From an uncultured Eubacterium sp. (GTDB lineage Bacteria; Bacillota; Clostridia; Lachnospirales; Lachnospiraceae): a DNA stretch of 64,000 nt. The notes below the pieces were generated by a model that was not told the origin of the DNA, did not search any database, and saw only the letters and a list, made by a program, of their open reading frames with translations. The translations under genes were made by a program, and so were the position numbers. The stretch is taken from positions 1-64,000 of the forward strand of contig CAJUTM010000001.1 of assembly GCA_910589595.1 (NCBI GenBank). The letters are read 5' to 3'. The first letter of the stretch is position 1. The number at the start of each line of letters is the position of its first letter. Below are positions 1-8,303 of this stretch, piece after piece.

Positions 1-73
1 GGGTAAAAGTCAGTAAAATCAAGTGTTTGCAACCTAATCAGCAGACACTAATTATTATTTTATTGCACTTTTA

Positions 74-265
74 TCATGTAGCACTACTATAATTTACAAT
101 CGAAATTTCCTGTGTAAATTGTTTCGCCTGTTCCGTAATTTGCTCCAGTCTTTTAATAACATCCCCTGTATAGATAATCTCGTTACACTCTGTACACTTA
201 TAACAGGGAACTTTCCGCACTATCAAAAGGCAGTTATAAATAGCATTAAAATCATAGGTATCCAT
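74..265 (-). pseudogene. N-terminally truncated YgiT/MqsA-type zinc-finger protein
   Basis: The 63-residue frame contains the second half of a YgiT-type zinc-finger domain: a VPCYKCTEC segment (second CxxC), then a helix-forming stretch ending EISIVNY, which is the usual C-terminus of this small family. The first CxxC module that normally precedes it by 10-15 residues is missing, and an in-frame stop lies six codons upstream of the ATG. The frame overlaps the last 43 bases of the UbiA gene in another frame, which suggests the upstream part was lost when the two genes were joined. Such proteins are often antitoxins or partners of small toxins, but no partner is visible. It could still be expressed as a short protein. 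Confidence 0.5.
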
Positions 266-1053
266 AATAATAGAATATATTTATTTTGTTGCTCTGAATT
301 TGAGGATTTAATAAAATGGCTGCAACAATAAAATTCAAATACTAGTATCATTGTCAATAGAATAATTTTTAATATTGAAAAATGAACTATAATATACAAT
401 ACACAAAAAATATCTGAACACACTATGAACGCCAAAGAAACAATCGTGGTTTTTTGTTTTCCCAAAACTACAGCAAGCGTATTATAATTTTCTTTTTTGT
501 CGCCCTGAATGTCTCTTATATCCATCATAAATTCTCTGCCTAAAATAAACATAAATGCAGCCATTAAAAACCAATACACTCCTTTTGATATATCAATAAA
601 AGTAAAAACAAAAGATAATGATAGCACTGTGGCAAATGCTGTCATAAAAGTTTTTATCAGGGGAATAAAGGAAAGTTTTACATTATAAAGAGACAAAATT
701 ATTGTCACCATAAAAAAAATCAACATTCCACTCATATTGGATTGATATATATATATGCCAAGTATCGTTGCACATAAAATAACTATACCTGTCATTATCT
801 TTGCGTAACTCAACTTAAGGATACCGGACACTAAAGGACGTTGAGGTTTACTAATCTTATCTTTTTTAATATCACAACAATCATTTAAGGCAATCTCCCC
901 TGCAATCATTAGCGCAAAAGGAAGCGTTTGAAAGATAGAAAAAGCAGGTTTTCCTGTTGCTATCGCTAACGGTAAAAAAATAAATAAGTTCATGGCAAAA
1001 ACACTTGGCAGGCGAAATAATTTAATTGTTAATATCAATCTTTCAAAACTCAT
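223..1053 (-). CDS. UbiA-family prenyltransferase
   Basis: Integral-membrane prenyltransferase of 276 residues that would transfer a polyprenyl group from a polyprenyl diphosphate to an acceptor. Both Mg/diphosphate-binding motifs are present: NDCCDIKKD at residues 57-65 (NDxxDxxxD) and a second Asp cluster D178-D181-D185 (DIRDIQGD). About eight or nine hydrophobic segments surround them, and the length is normal for the family. It follows the 492-residue membrane protein by 20 bases on the same strand, so the two are likely co-transcribed. No quinone, heme or archaeal-type lipid genes are nearby, so the acceptor is unknown. The last ~15 residues overlap a zinc-finger remnant in another frame and may be a replaced C-terminus. 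Confidence 0.85.
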   Translation of the reverse strand: MSFERLILTIKLFRLPSVFAMNLFIFLPLAIATGKPAFSIFQTLPFALMIAGEIALNDCCDIKKDKISKPQRPLVSGILKLSYAKIMTGIVILCATILGIYIYQSNMSGMLIFFMVTIILSLYNVKLSFIPLIKTFMTAFATVLSLSFVFTFIDISKGVYWFLMAAFMFILGREFMMDIRDIQGDKKENYNTLAVVLGKQKTTIVSLAFIVCSDIFCVLYIIVHFSILKIILLTMILVFEFYCCSHFIKSSNSEQQNKYILLLWIPMILMLFITAF

Positions 1054-1073
1054 TAGAAAAAATTTCCTTTCTA

Positions 1074-2552
1074 CTATTTACATACTTTTGAATTTTTACC
1101 TTTGTTTATTATATAAAAGAATGTTGCCAAATCAATAAGAACAAAAACTATAAAACCATAAAAAACAACACTATATTTATATATGTCAACGGTACTGACA
1201 AAATGCTGTTCAATTGATAAAATAATCGCTGTAAATATATATACCCCGAGTTTAACTTGATACAATGCAATAATATCTACATGCATTAGGTTTTTATAAT
1301 AACTGACATTATTTTTTATATGCTGTGTTTTTCCGCTAGCAACAATTAATGAAAAAAATGCCAAAACCACTTCTAATGCATTTAATAAAAAACCATAGTC
1401 TTTATACAATTTTTCATTGTTTGGAGAATATTGCATATTAATCTTTACATGTTTATCCAGCGTTAGAAAAACCAAAACTAATATTCCAAAAACAGCACGT
1501 AAAACACCTGTATTTTGTCGTAGTTTCATTGCCTGCTTTCTTTTCTGTGTCTCTTTTGCATTAGGAAGTATATATAAAAACCAGATGAATTGTGTCAAAA
1601 TCATTCCCAAAACAAATGAAATAAAGTAGATAATACCAAACTCTTGCAGAGGATATAAAATGAGCACAACAGGAGGAGAAGCTGCAATAATATAAGAGGT
1701 TACTCTAACAAAATTTCTGTTCTTTTTATCTTTAAGTTGTCGAAAAGCAATATACCAACATTCATAAATTGACAGAAAGATAGAGAGCATTACTGCCAGA
1801 AACATATTCTTTGATGGCATAGATAAGGCTTTATTGTATGTTAACATTGCTACTATAATAATCAATATAATAAAACTAATATACAAAGTTATATCATATG
1901 ATTTTTTAGATGAAATAAAAAACGCAGTAAAAAATAACAAGAAAAGTATGATTGGATAATAATAGAAAACGTTACCGTCCAGTAGTTCTAAAACACTAGA
2001 CCCCAAATATGTATTTACCCCTATCATAAGAATAGCAGGACAGACTAACACATATTTTGTTTCTTTTATCCACTTTGTTTTATTGAGAGAACTATCCCTT
2101 GATTTCATCCTATAAACCATTGCACTAATAATAAAGGGCAATCCGGAAAAAGATATAGCAAACCAAAACGGCAATTTAAAAGTTGACGGATTGATAATTT
2201 GATAAACAACAATGGCAATGAATAGACACAATAAGATGACTTCAATCCAATTTCCTGTAATTTTATATATTTCTTTAAAGTTCTCCGAACTATCCCTTTT
2301 TTGGTTTAGTTCAACTCTGTAAAAGAAAACTTTAGCATATGAAAACCCAAACAAACAAATGAAAACAATTTGAAAACAAATTAAAAGTAAAATGGCAGGA
2401 GCTAATTTTTTATATGAAACTAACTCAGCAAAGAATTTCCCCTGACTATCATAGTTTTGCAGGACAAGTCCAAAACAATAAGCCATTATGCCAATTAAAG
2501 AATAACCAAAAACATCAAATATAGTAGTAATAAACTTTTTACCTGAACTCAT
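1074..2552 (-). CDS. Polytopic membrane protein, unknown function
   Basis: A 492-residue, strongly hydrophobic protein with roughly twelve to fourteen membrane segments separated by short basic loops; the C-terminus is Lys-rich. I recognise no catalytic motif and cannot assign a family. It is AT-rich like the UbiA gene downstream, which starts 20 bases after its stop, so the pair look like a two-gene cassette. A reasonable inference is that it handles the same lipid substrate, for example as a polymerase- or flippase-like partner, but nothing in the sequence proves this. The ATG at 2552 follows an AAGGAATGGTAAA-type ribosome site. Confidence 0.7.
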   Translation of the reverse strand: MSSGKKFITTIFDVFGYSLIGIMAYCFGLVLQNYDSQGKFFAELVSYKKLAPAILLLICFQIVFICLFGFSYAKVFFYRVELNQKRDSSENFKEIYKITGNWIEVILLCLFIAIVVYQIINPSTFKLPFWFAISFSGLPFIISAMVYRMKSRDSSLNKTKWIKETKYVLVCPAILMIGVNTYLGSSVLELLDGNVFYYYPIILFLLFFTAFFISSKKSYDITLYISFIILIIIVAMLTYNKALSMPSKNMFLAVMLSIFLSIYECWYIAFRQLKDKKNRNFVRVTSYIIAASPPVVLILYPLQEFGIIYFISFVLGMILTQFIWFLYILPNAKETQKRKQAMKLRQNTGVLRAVFGILVLVFLTLDKHVKINMQYSPNNEKLYKDYGFLLNALEVVLAFFSLIVASGKTQHIKNNVSYYKNLMHVDIIALYQVKLGVYIFTAIILSIEQHFVSTVDIYKYSVVFYGFIVFVLIDLATFFYIINKGKNSKVCK

Positions 2553-2573
2553 TTTACCATTCCTTATCTGTTT

Positions 2574-2591
2574 AAAGGATATATATCCTTT
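2574..2591. promoter_or_regulatory. 18-bp perfect palindrome before the UbiA operon
   Basis: AAAGGATATATATCCTTT is a perfect inverted repeat centred about 30 bases upstream of the first ATG of the operon. A TATAAT -10 box lies just upstream on the minus strand, so the palindrome would fall near or after the transcription start, a usual place for a repressor operator. The regulator is unknown. AT-rich DNA can give palindromes by chance. Confidence 0.35.
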
Positions 2592-2729
2592 TGTACTTTA
2601 TTTGTTATTATATCATTCAATTTAATAAAAGAAAACAACTATTAGAGTAAAATGGAAAAAACAAGAAATGTTCCCCTTCAGAAGCAGAGAGAGGACTGTT
2701 GCCTCCGAACACCCCTCTCTGTATTTGAT

Positions 2730-3275
2730 TTAGTAATTCTCCGCATGTACCTCAAAATAGCTCTGTGGATGATTACACACCGGACACACCTCCGGAGCAT
2801 TCGTTCCCACGACAATATGACCGCAGTTTCTGCATTCCCATACCTTGACTTCACTTTTGGCAAATACCGCCGCCGTTTCTACATTTTTCAGAAGCGCACG
2901 GTATCTCTCCTCGTGATGTTTCTCTATCTCTCCCACTTTGCGGAACTTATCAGCCAATTCCGGAAAGCCCTCTTCCTCGGCTGTCTTTGCAAAGCCTTCG
3001 TACATATCTGTCCACTCATAGTTTTCTCCCTCAGCGGCAACTTCCAGATTTTGCGCGGTGTCACCGATACCCTGCAATTCTTTCAGCCAAATCTTTGCGT
3101 GCTCTTTTTCGTTGTCAGCCGTTTTCAGAAACAGGGAAGCGATTTGCTCATATCCCTCTTTTTTTGCCACAGAAGCAAAATAAGTATACTTATTCCTCGC
3201 CTGTGATTCTCCTGCAAATGCAGCCTCAAGATTTTTCTCTGTCTTTGTTCCGGCATATGGATTTGATTTTGCCAT
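2730..3275 (-). CDS. rbr: Rubrerythrin
   Basis: Non-heme di-iron peroxidase of 181 residues that reduces hydrogen peroxide in the cytoplasm of anaerobes. The N-terminal ferritin-like four-helix domain carries the Glu/His iron ligands (GESQARNKY, ADNEKEHAK, EIEKHHEERY). The C-terminal rubredoxin-like domain has two CxxC pairs (ECRNCGH and VCPVCNHP). The start at 3275 is chosen because AAAGGAGAGACAACG precedes that ATG and homologous proteins begin there; the open frame upstream to 3434 runs over the neighbouring gene's end and is not coding. It is monocistronic. The palindrome at 3316-3333 points to peroxide control by PerR. Confidence 0.95.
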   Translation of the reverse strand: MAKSNPYAGTKTEKNLEAAFAGESQARNKYTYFASVAKKEGYEQIASLFLKTADNEKEHAKIWLKELQGIGDTAQNLEVAAEGENYEWTDMYEGFAKTAEEEGFPELADKFRKVGEIEKHHEERYRALLKNVETAAVFAKSEVKVWECRNCGHIVVGTNAPEVCPVCNHPQSYFEVHAENY

Positions 3276-3315
3276 CGTTGTCTCTCCTTTCGCATGAAAC
3301 ATTTTTAAAATATAT

Positions 3316-3333
3316 TTTGATAATATTATCAAA
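3316..3333. promoter_or_regulatory. PerR/Fur-like palindromic operator upstream of rbr
   Basis: TTTGATAATATTATCAAA is a perfect 18-bp palindrome about 40 bases before the rubrerythrin start. Its half sites match the TGATAAT arm of Fur/PerR boxes, but the usual single central base is absent (7-0-7 rather than 7-1-7). Rubrerythrin is a classic PerR target in clostridia, so peroxide-responsive repression is the likely function. This is an inference from motif and context. Confidence 0.55.
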
Positions 3334-3384
3334 CACCTTACTCTGCTATTCCCATCTGGTAATAGTACGATGGGGATACAAAAA

Positions 3385-4725
3385 CTATTCGCAAACTTCC
3401 CAATAACCGTATCGTTTACCACCCTTGCGCTCAATCATGCCTCTGCTCTTTAATACGTCTAAGCCTCTCTGAATTGTTCGTCTGTTGACAGACAACTGTC
3501 TGGCCATTTCGGTAGTAGTAACAGATGCATCTTCTTTAATCAAAGCTAATATTTTCATTTCTATTGCGACATCCTTTGTGACATCTTTTGTGACATTTTG
3601 GGCTTTAGTATCTGATACTTTTGCACTTTTAAGGGCAGAAAATTTCACCATAATGTCTTCTCCATGAACAATATACTCCGGATCATCTGCTCCAAGATTT
3701 TTGCAGGCATCCCGAATCTTCTGAATACCCCGCCCCCAGCTTTCAATATATCCTGCACGATAAAATACTCTTGCAATATCCGGATTGTATGGCTTTGATA
3801 CATGAGTACTCAAAAGTGTCTCAATCGTCCACCCAAAGGGCAGCATACTACAATTACTGATATACATGGCATCATCCTCAATGCGTATCTGTACCGGAAC
3901 ATTGTCAGCCCAATTGCAATGGATCAGGGCATTAAAAACTGCTTCTCTTACGGCGTCACGAGCAAAAGGATAGGTTTCCACCCTTGTTTCTTTGTAATAT
4001 GAAATTGCCGCTTTCAAATATTTTAAATAAATCAGATCAATCACCCTATCTGCTAAAATAAGTAAAGAACCATGTACTTCATCCTGATATAATAACTCAC
4101 TGCCTTCAAATTTGCCAATTTTCACATAACATCCACCAATAATCTTTTCTGGTTTACGGTAAAAGCATAATGCACCCGCGCGTTTAAGTTTACCATCTAC
4201 TACTAAATCCAGTTTTTCCAGCAGCTCGACATTCGCAATATCCAAATCTTCTTTTGTCATTCGCCCACTTCGTAAAGCCTCTCTTCTAAAAATATCAAAG
4301 CTCTCCTGATCCAAATCATCTACTCCAATATTGGATATTGTCGCTGCGTCCCATTTTAATCCTGTCTTTGCCATTAAAAAATTCGTCAATGCATTTCCCC
4401 GAAGTAACTGTTTTGTGCTGCCACTTCTATAATGGTATTCTCCATCATAATTTACAGGAAACGACCACGGATTAACAACTATCTCGATATAATCCAATCC
4501 ACTTTCAGTAAGCAGATTTACATCTGCTATAATTCCCAATTTATTTTGAATCTTGTTGGGAATATCCTCTAAAAGCTTTTTTGAATCACGAACCCCAATT
4601 ACAGTTCCGTCATCTCGCATTCCAATATATATTCTGCCGCCTTGTGCGTTTGCAAATCCGCATATCCATTTAAGATAATCGTCACGCCACGACTCTTTCC
4701 ATTCTATATTTTGACTCTCTGTCAT
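3385..4725 (-). CDS. AlbA_2/Schlafen-domain DNA-binding regulator
   Basis: A 446-residue protein of the widespread RecG-related regulator family. The N-terminus (to about 130) is an AlbA_2/SLFN domain with the typical NIEWKESWRDDYLKWICGFA and GGRIYIGMRDDG signatures. The middle contains a GHKL-type ATPase-like domain (REAVFNALIHCNW, then GRGIQKI). The last ~65 residues form a winged helix-turn-helix (TTTEMARQLSVNRRTIQRGL). Function is inferred as a nucleotide-responsive transcription factor; its target is unknown. The start at 4725 is preferred over 4749 because GGAGG lies eight bases before it and the family begins with MTESQNIEWKE. It stands alone, between rbr and the broken spermidine-synthase-like gene. 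Confidence 0.85.
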   Translation of the reverse strand: MTESQNIEWKESWRDDYLKWICGFANAQGGRIYIGMRDDGTVIGVRDSKKLLEDIPNKIQNKLGIIADVNLLTESGLDYIEIVVNPWSFPVNYDGEYHYRSGSTKQLLRGNALTNFLMAKTGLKWDAATISNIGVDDLDQESFDIFRREALRSGRMTKEDLDIANVELLEKLDLVVDGKLKRAGALCFYRKPEKIIGGCYVKIGKFEGSELLYQDEVHGSLLILADRVIDLIYLKYLKAAISYYKETRVETYPFARDAVREAVFNALIHCNWADNVPVQIRIEDDAMYISNCSMLPFGWTIETLLSTHVSKPYNPDIARVFYRAGYIESWGRGIQKIRDACKNLGADDPEYIVHGEDIMVKFSALKSAKVSDTKAQNVTKDVTKDVAIEMKILALIKEDASVTTTEMARQLSVNRRTIQRGLDVLKSRGMIERKGGKRYGYWEVCE

Positions 4726-4815
4726 CTTATGAGCCTCCACTTCTCTCATGGTTCAGCCCCCCTGTACCTCTCCCCCATTATATCATATCTATCCACTTTA
4801 TCAAATGCCCGTTTT

Positions 4816-5171
4816 TTATAACCGCCCCAGCAGTCCCTGAAGCCCCTCTTCCTCATAAATCCTGCGATAATACTCTACTTCATTTTTAATCAGGCCGTCA
4901 ATAATCTGCATACCGAGCAGTTCCACCGGCGCCTTATCATCCGTCATAATATGACTGCCGGCCTTGTAAGGCGACATATTATGACGGATATTTCCCATCA
5001 GCTCTTTCCACTCTCCCGCTGACTCATCAGCAATCCCCCGCTCAAACCGTTTTATTGCTTCTTGTGAATCAAATGCGTACAGCGCACGGTTTGTATAGTT
5101 TGGAACATCTATCGTATAGATGTTTTTAAATACTGCGCCTATTGTATCAGACAGATATTCATTGATACTCC
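4816..5171 (-). pseudogene. Displaced C-terminal part of spermidine-synthase-like protein
   Basis: This is the continuation, in another frame, of the gene at 5139-6404. Reading on from the C5 tract at 5170-5174 (G5 on the coding strand) in the shifted frame gives about 117 more residues, starting SINEYLSDTIGAVFKN and ending EEEGLQGLLGRL, with no stop until 4816. One extra G in the tract (G6) would restore a single protein of about 529 residues. A short ATG frame at 4816-4998 lies inside it but is only a fragment of the parent gene. Confidence 0.8.
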
Positions 5172-6404
5172 CCCGCCGTCGCCCCGCATATTCAGATTGA
5201 CAGCCATCACTCCGTCCTCTTTTAAATGAGACTTTACAAGACGGAAAAATTCCACCGATGACATTTGAAAGGGAATGGTGATATCCTGAAAAGCATCTAC
5301 GAGAATAACATCATACGTTTTGTCTATGGCGTTGAGGTAAGCTCTGCCATCGTACGTCGTAACTTTCACATCATCCGGCATTTGAAAATAATCCTTTGCC
5401 AGCGCCGTAATCTTTTCGTCGATTTCCACTCCCTCGACCTGAGAGCGGGAAAAGAATTTTCTGCACTGGGCAGCAAATGTTCCCGTTCCGTTGCCGAGAA
5501 CAAGTACGTCTGTTTTTTCTTTCTCCTGCGCACCTGCCAGCACAGGAGCCGCCAGCATATAATCATAATACATCCCCGACAAACCAGCGTCCTTTTTCAA
5601 AACCGACTGCACGCCAAACAAGACATTCGTGGAGAGAATCACATTTTCTTTATCTTCCTTTACCTGCAAATAATTGTACACCGATTCCCCCTCATAGAGA
5701 AGATTCGTTTCCCAAAAGGCAAAGCTGTCGGAAAAGCCGCCGAAACAGCACAGAACAAATAAAACAATACCGGATACCAGACTGACGCAGCGCTTCTTCG
5801 CACTTATGAAATAAATCAGGGCGAGAAGAAGCAGGATTCCGGCAAATACGAGAAAAGTCACCGAAGTACCAAACGCCGGTATCGTTACAAAAGTCGGTAC
5901 AAAAGTTCCGATAATGCTGCCGATGGTATTGAATGCATTGAGCATTCCTACCGTCTTGCCGCTATCCTCCAGACTATCAACCGTATATTTCACCAGCGAG
6001 GGCGTGACCGTTCCCAAAAGAAACAGCGGAAAGACAAAAATAATCATACAGGTGGCAAAGGCCGCCCAAATAAGGAAATTACTGCTGACAGAGAAAATCA
6101 GCAGGGCGGAAATCCCCAGTATGATATACTTGCCCAATACCGGAATAGCAGCTATCCATACCGCCGCGAAAATCATGCGTCTGTATAATCTGTCCGGATT
6201 GGGATTTTTATCTGCCATCCGCCCCCCGTAAATATTTCCCAAAGCCATAGCAATCATTATCGTTCCTATAATAATCGTCCACACAATTTGCGAAGAACTA
6301 AAATACGGAGCTAGCAGCCGGCTGGCCCCGAGCTCCACTGCCATTACCGACATGCCGGCAAAAAATTCGGTTATATAAAGATACCATTTATTTTTTATTA
6401 TCAT
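5139..6404 (-). CDS. Membrane-fused spermidine synthase-like protein, frameshifted
   Basis: The N-terminal ~210 residues hold about seven membrane segments of the MFS-like type. They are followed by a Rossmann methyltransferase fold of the SpeE type (VLVLGNGTGTFAAQCRKF, then VEGVEIDEKI, YDGRAYL and YDVILVDAF). This layout is that of the 'fused MFS/spermidine synthase' family, which probably makes polyamines or another aminopropyl product at the membrane; the activity is inferred from the family. The frame ends at residue 421 with 20 residues after a GGGGG run, and the remainder of the protein lies in another frame at 4816-5171. The likely cause is loss of one G from a G6 tract, by mutation, phase variation or sequencing error. 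Confidence 0.8.
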   Translation of the reverse strand: MIIKNKWYLYITEFFAGMSVMAVELGASRLLAPYFSSSQIVWTIIIGTIMIAMALGNIYGGRMADKNPNPDRLYRRMIFAAVWIAAIPVLGKYIILGISALLIFSVSSNFLIWAAFATCMIIFVFPLFLLGTVTPSLVKYTVDSLEDSGKTVGMLNAFNTIGSIIGTFVPTFVTIPAFGTSVTFLVFAGILLLLALIYFISAKKRCVSLVSGIVLFVLCCFGGFSDSFAFWETNLLYEGESVYNYLQVKEDKENVILSTNVLFGVQSVLKKDAGLSGMYYDYMLAAPVLAGAQEKEKTDVLVLGNGTGTFAAQCRKFFSRSQVEGVEIDEKITALAKDYFQMPDDVKVTTYDGRAYLNAIDKTYDVILVDAFQDITIPFQMSSVEFFRLVKSHLKEDGVMAVNLNMRGDGGGVSMNICLIQ

Positions 6405-6510
6405 TCCATGAAAATCCTTTCCCTGACTTCAATTCATCTTTATCCTTCTTCTACTTCCGCGAGGTATGCCGCTTCCGTCACGGTTATTGTCACAAAACTT
6501 AAAAATCTGA

Positions 6511-7108
6511 CTATTTGGATTCTTTGTTCCATTGATTGATTACTTTCTCAATCTCTGCAATTAGCTGTCCCTTATCTGGAATATAATATGTATATTTAGA
6601 TGCAAAAATATTGCTGGATAAACCACCTAATGCATATTCTACTGCCAAAGCATCTTTATCCGTACAAAGTATAATGCCTATCGGCTTATTATCTCCCTCA
6701 TCATTTACTTCATTCTCATAATAATTCAGATACATATTTAACTGCCCAACGGCTTCCGGCACTAATTTTGTTGTCTTTAATTCAATAATTACATACGATT
6801 TTAATGGTTTATTATAGAATACCATGTCTGCATAATAATGTGTATTATTAATTGTAATCCTCTGCTGCGTACCGACAAACATAAAACCTCTGCCTAATTC
6901 CAGTAAAAACTTTTGATAACTGTTTTAATGTTTGTTCTCCGTATGTAGCACGAATACTCTCGTTCTGCTCATATCGAACAATAATTTCCCCAATCTTCCA
7001 ATAAGAAATAATCAATTCATTGTTTACTTCTTTCGCAATATTACTTCGTGCAGTATCAAGAATATTCTTTATTTCATTAATCAACGGATGTATTAATTGC
7101 TTGTCCAT
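6511..7108 (-). pseudogene. YhcG/DUF1016 nuclease-family gene with internal deletion
   Basis: Two partial frames join here. The 5' part (6848-7108) encodes the DUF1016 N-terminal domain (SYWKIGEIIVRYEQ, then RATYGEQTLKQLSK). The 3' part (6511-6882) encodes the PDDEXK nuclease-like C-terminal domain (ADMVFYN, VIIELKTTKLVPEAVGQLNMYLN) through its natural end NQWNKESK. Around 200 residues that normally connect them are absent and the join is out of frame. In the shifted frame, the bases just before MFVGTQQR read QKFLLELGRGF, the normal family sequence. The event looks like a deletion at a short CAAAAGTTTT-like homology. The family is linked to restriction-modification loci, none of which is present here. 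Confidence 0.85.
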
Positions 7109-7228
7109 TCTAAAGTTTCCCTCTCCGTAACATTTTATTTTGCAACGCTTTTACTATAATCAGCCATTCCGTTTATATACTCATAATTGTATTGTACCCT
7201 CTCTTGTGCGTCAAGTATTATATTTCTG

Positions 7229-7257
7229 TTGCAATTTGTGAAGACTTAGGTTATATT
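7229..7257 (+). promoter_or_regulatory. Promoter of the thioesterase gene
   Basis: TTGCAA at 7229-7234 and TATATT at 7252-7257 are separated by exactly 17 bases, a housekeeping sigma-A pattern, about 75 bases before the ATG at 7333. Confidence 0.6.
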
Positions 7258-7332
7258 ATCTCATACATTAAACTTGAGCGAAAAAGTTTTATATTTATGA
7301 CAATACAACACAGGACAGAAAGGTAGATTTTA

Positions 7333-7812
7333 ATGGAAAAAATACGTGAAAAGAAAGTTTCTGAATCAATCATTGAACATGTCATACAAATACGGCCGGA
7401 ACACCTGAATGGGGGCGGCCGTCTGTTTGGCGGGCGACTGATGGAATGGATTGATGAAATCGCCGGACTCGTGGCAATCCGGCACTCGCAGTCTAATGTT
7501 ATTACCGCTTCTGTCGATAATCTCAAATTTATCCGCGGCGCTTTTCAAAACGACCTCATTGTACTTATCGGCAAATTAACTTATGTCGGCCGTACTTCAA
7601 TGGAGATTCGGGTTGACACCTATGTGGAAAGCCTCGACGGCATACGGCGGCCTATCAATCGAGCCTATCTGATACTGGTAGCCGTGGATAAAAATGGAAC
7701 GCCGCAGGAAGTACCGCGATTACAAATTGAAACGGAAAGCGAACGGGCAGAGTGGGAAGCCGGTAATCGGAGAAAGGAAATGCGGGCACAACGGGCAAAA
7801 GAAGGGTTTTAA
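7333..7812 (+). CDS. Hotdog-fold acyl-CoA thioesterase
   Basis: A 159-residue protein with one hotdog domain of the ACOT/YciA type, which hydrolyses acyl-CoA to free acid and CoA in the cytoplasm. The segment HLNGGGRLFGGRLMEWIDEI (residues 24-43) contains the family's N..G..FGG..M.W.DE pattern with the catalytic Asp/Asn region, followed by TASVDNLKF and an SMEIRVDTYVE strand. The C-terminal ~30 residues are charged. The gene has its own promoter and is followed by a perfect inverted repeat, so it is monocistronic. The physiological acyl chain is not readable from the sequence. Confidence 0.88.
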   Translation: MEKIREKKVSESIIEHVIQIRPEHLNGGGRLFGGRLMEWIDEIAGLVAIRHSQSNVITASVDNLKFIRGAFQNDLIVLIGKLTYVGRTSMEIRVDTYVESLDGIRRPINRAYLILVAVDKNGTPQEVPRLQIETESERAEWEAGNRRKEMRAQRAKEGF

Positions 7813-7876
7813 TAGATTGGAAAGGTACTGCTCCAATTGCAATACCAAATCAAAATCAATAGTATCATTAGTAAAT

Positions 7877-7922
7877 AATAAAGAAGAGTTTGCCAAATTG
7901 GAACAGCAACCTCTTCTTTATT
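7877..7922 (+). terminator. Inverted repeat after the thioesterase gene
   Basis: AATAAAGAAGAG (7877-7888) and its exact complement (7911-7922) form a perfect 12-bp stem with a 22-base loop, 65 bases after the stop codon. A T-rich stretch (TTATTTTTTC) follows about ten bases later. It is probably a transcription terminator, although AT-rich. Confidence 0.5.
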
Positions 7923-8111
7923 GAAAACATTATTTTTTCAATCCACAGGTTTAACCCTGACAAACCAATCATATCATATCATTAAAAATAGTTCAATAAA
8001 GTTTAGCTAGGTAAATCCTTTTAATAATATAAAATATACACCTCAAAATATTACGGATAATTCCCCCCATGTCCAACATTTTGGGTGTAATTCCTAATAA
8101 GTCGGGCCTGT

Positions 8112-8207
8112 TTATTTTTTCTTGTTATTCTTATCTATGTAGGTAAACAGTACAATAAGAAATGTTCCGAAAAGAATTAATAATGTCAAAACTTCGTATG
8201 TACTCAT
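8112..8207 (-). CDS. Holin-like small membrane toxin (31 aa)
   Basis: This is a 31-residue protein starting MSTYEVLTLLILFGTFLIVL. It matches the pattern of the 'putative holin-like toxin' family (Hol_Tox): a conserved MSTYEAL-type start, one hydrophobic membrane helix (about residues 6-22), and a short basic Lys/Asn tail. GGAGGTGGTGTTT directly before the ATG is a very strong ribosome site, and a TTGAAA-N17-TATATT promoter lies about 70 bases upstream. In characterised relatives such peptides act as type I toxins or small antibacterial peptides controlled by an antisense RNA. The antitoxin RNA here is not identified. Confidence 0.75.
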   Translation of the reverse strand: MSTYEVLTLLILFGTFLIVLFTYIDKNNKKK

Positions 8208-8274
8208 AAACACCACCTCCATTCTTTGTTAAATTAAGCCAATGCCACCTTGTAGCACAATTCTTCTTAATGGA

Positions 8275-8303
8275 AATATAACATAATTTCCCAATATTTT
8301 CAA
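8275..8303 (-). promoter_or_regulatory. Promoter of the holin-like toxin gene
   Basis: On the minus strand TTGAAA (8298-8303) and TATATT (8275-8280) are 17 bases apart. The predicted start lies near 8268, giving a leader of about 60 bases before the toxin ATG. Confidence 0.6.

Noticed and set aside
2678..2725. GC-rich hairpin after rubrerythrin as an intrinsic terminator
   Set aside because: The 9-of-10 base stem is not followed by a T-run on the minus strand, so termination there is not supported.
2652..3406. Long plus-strand open frames opposite rubrerythrin
   Set aside because: They lie entirely over a well-supported gene on the other strand, have no recognisable domain and no ribosome site.
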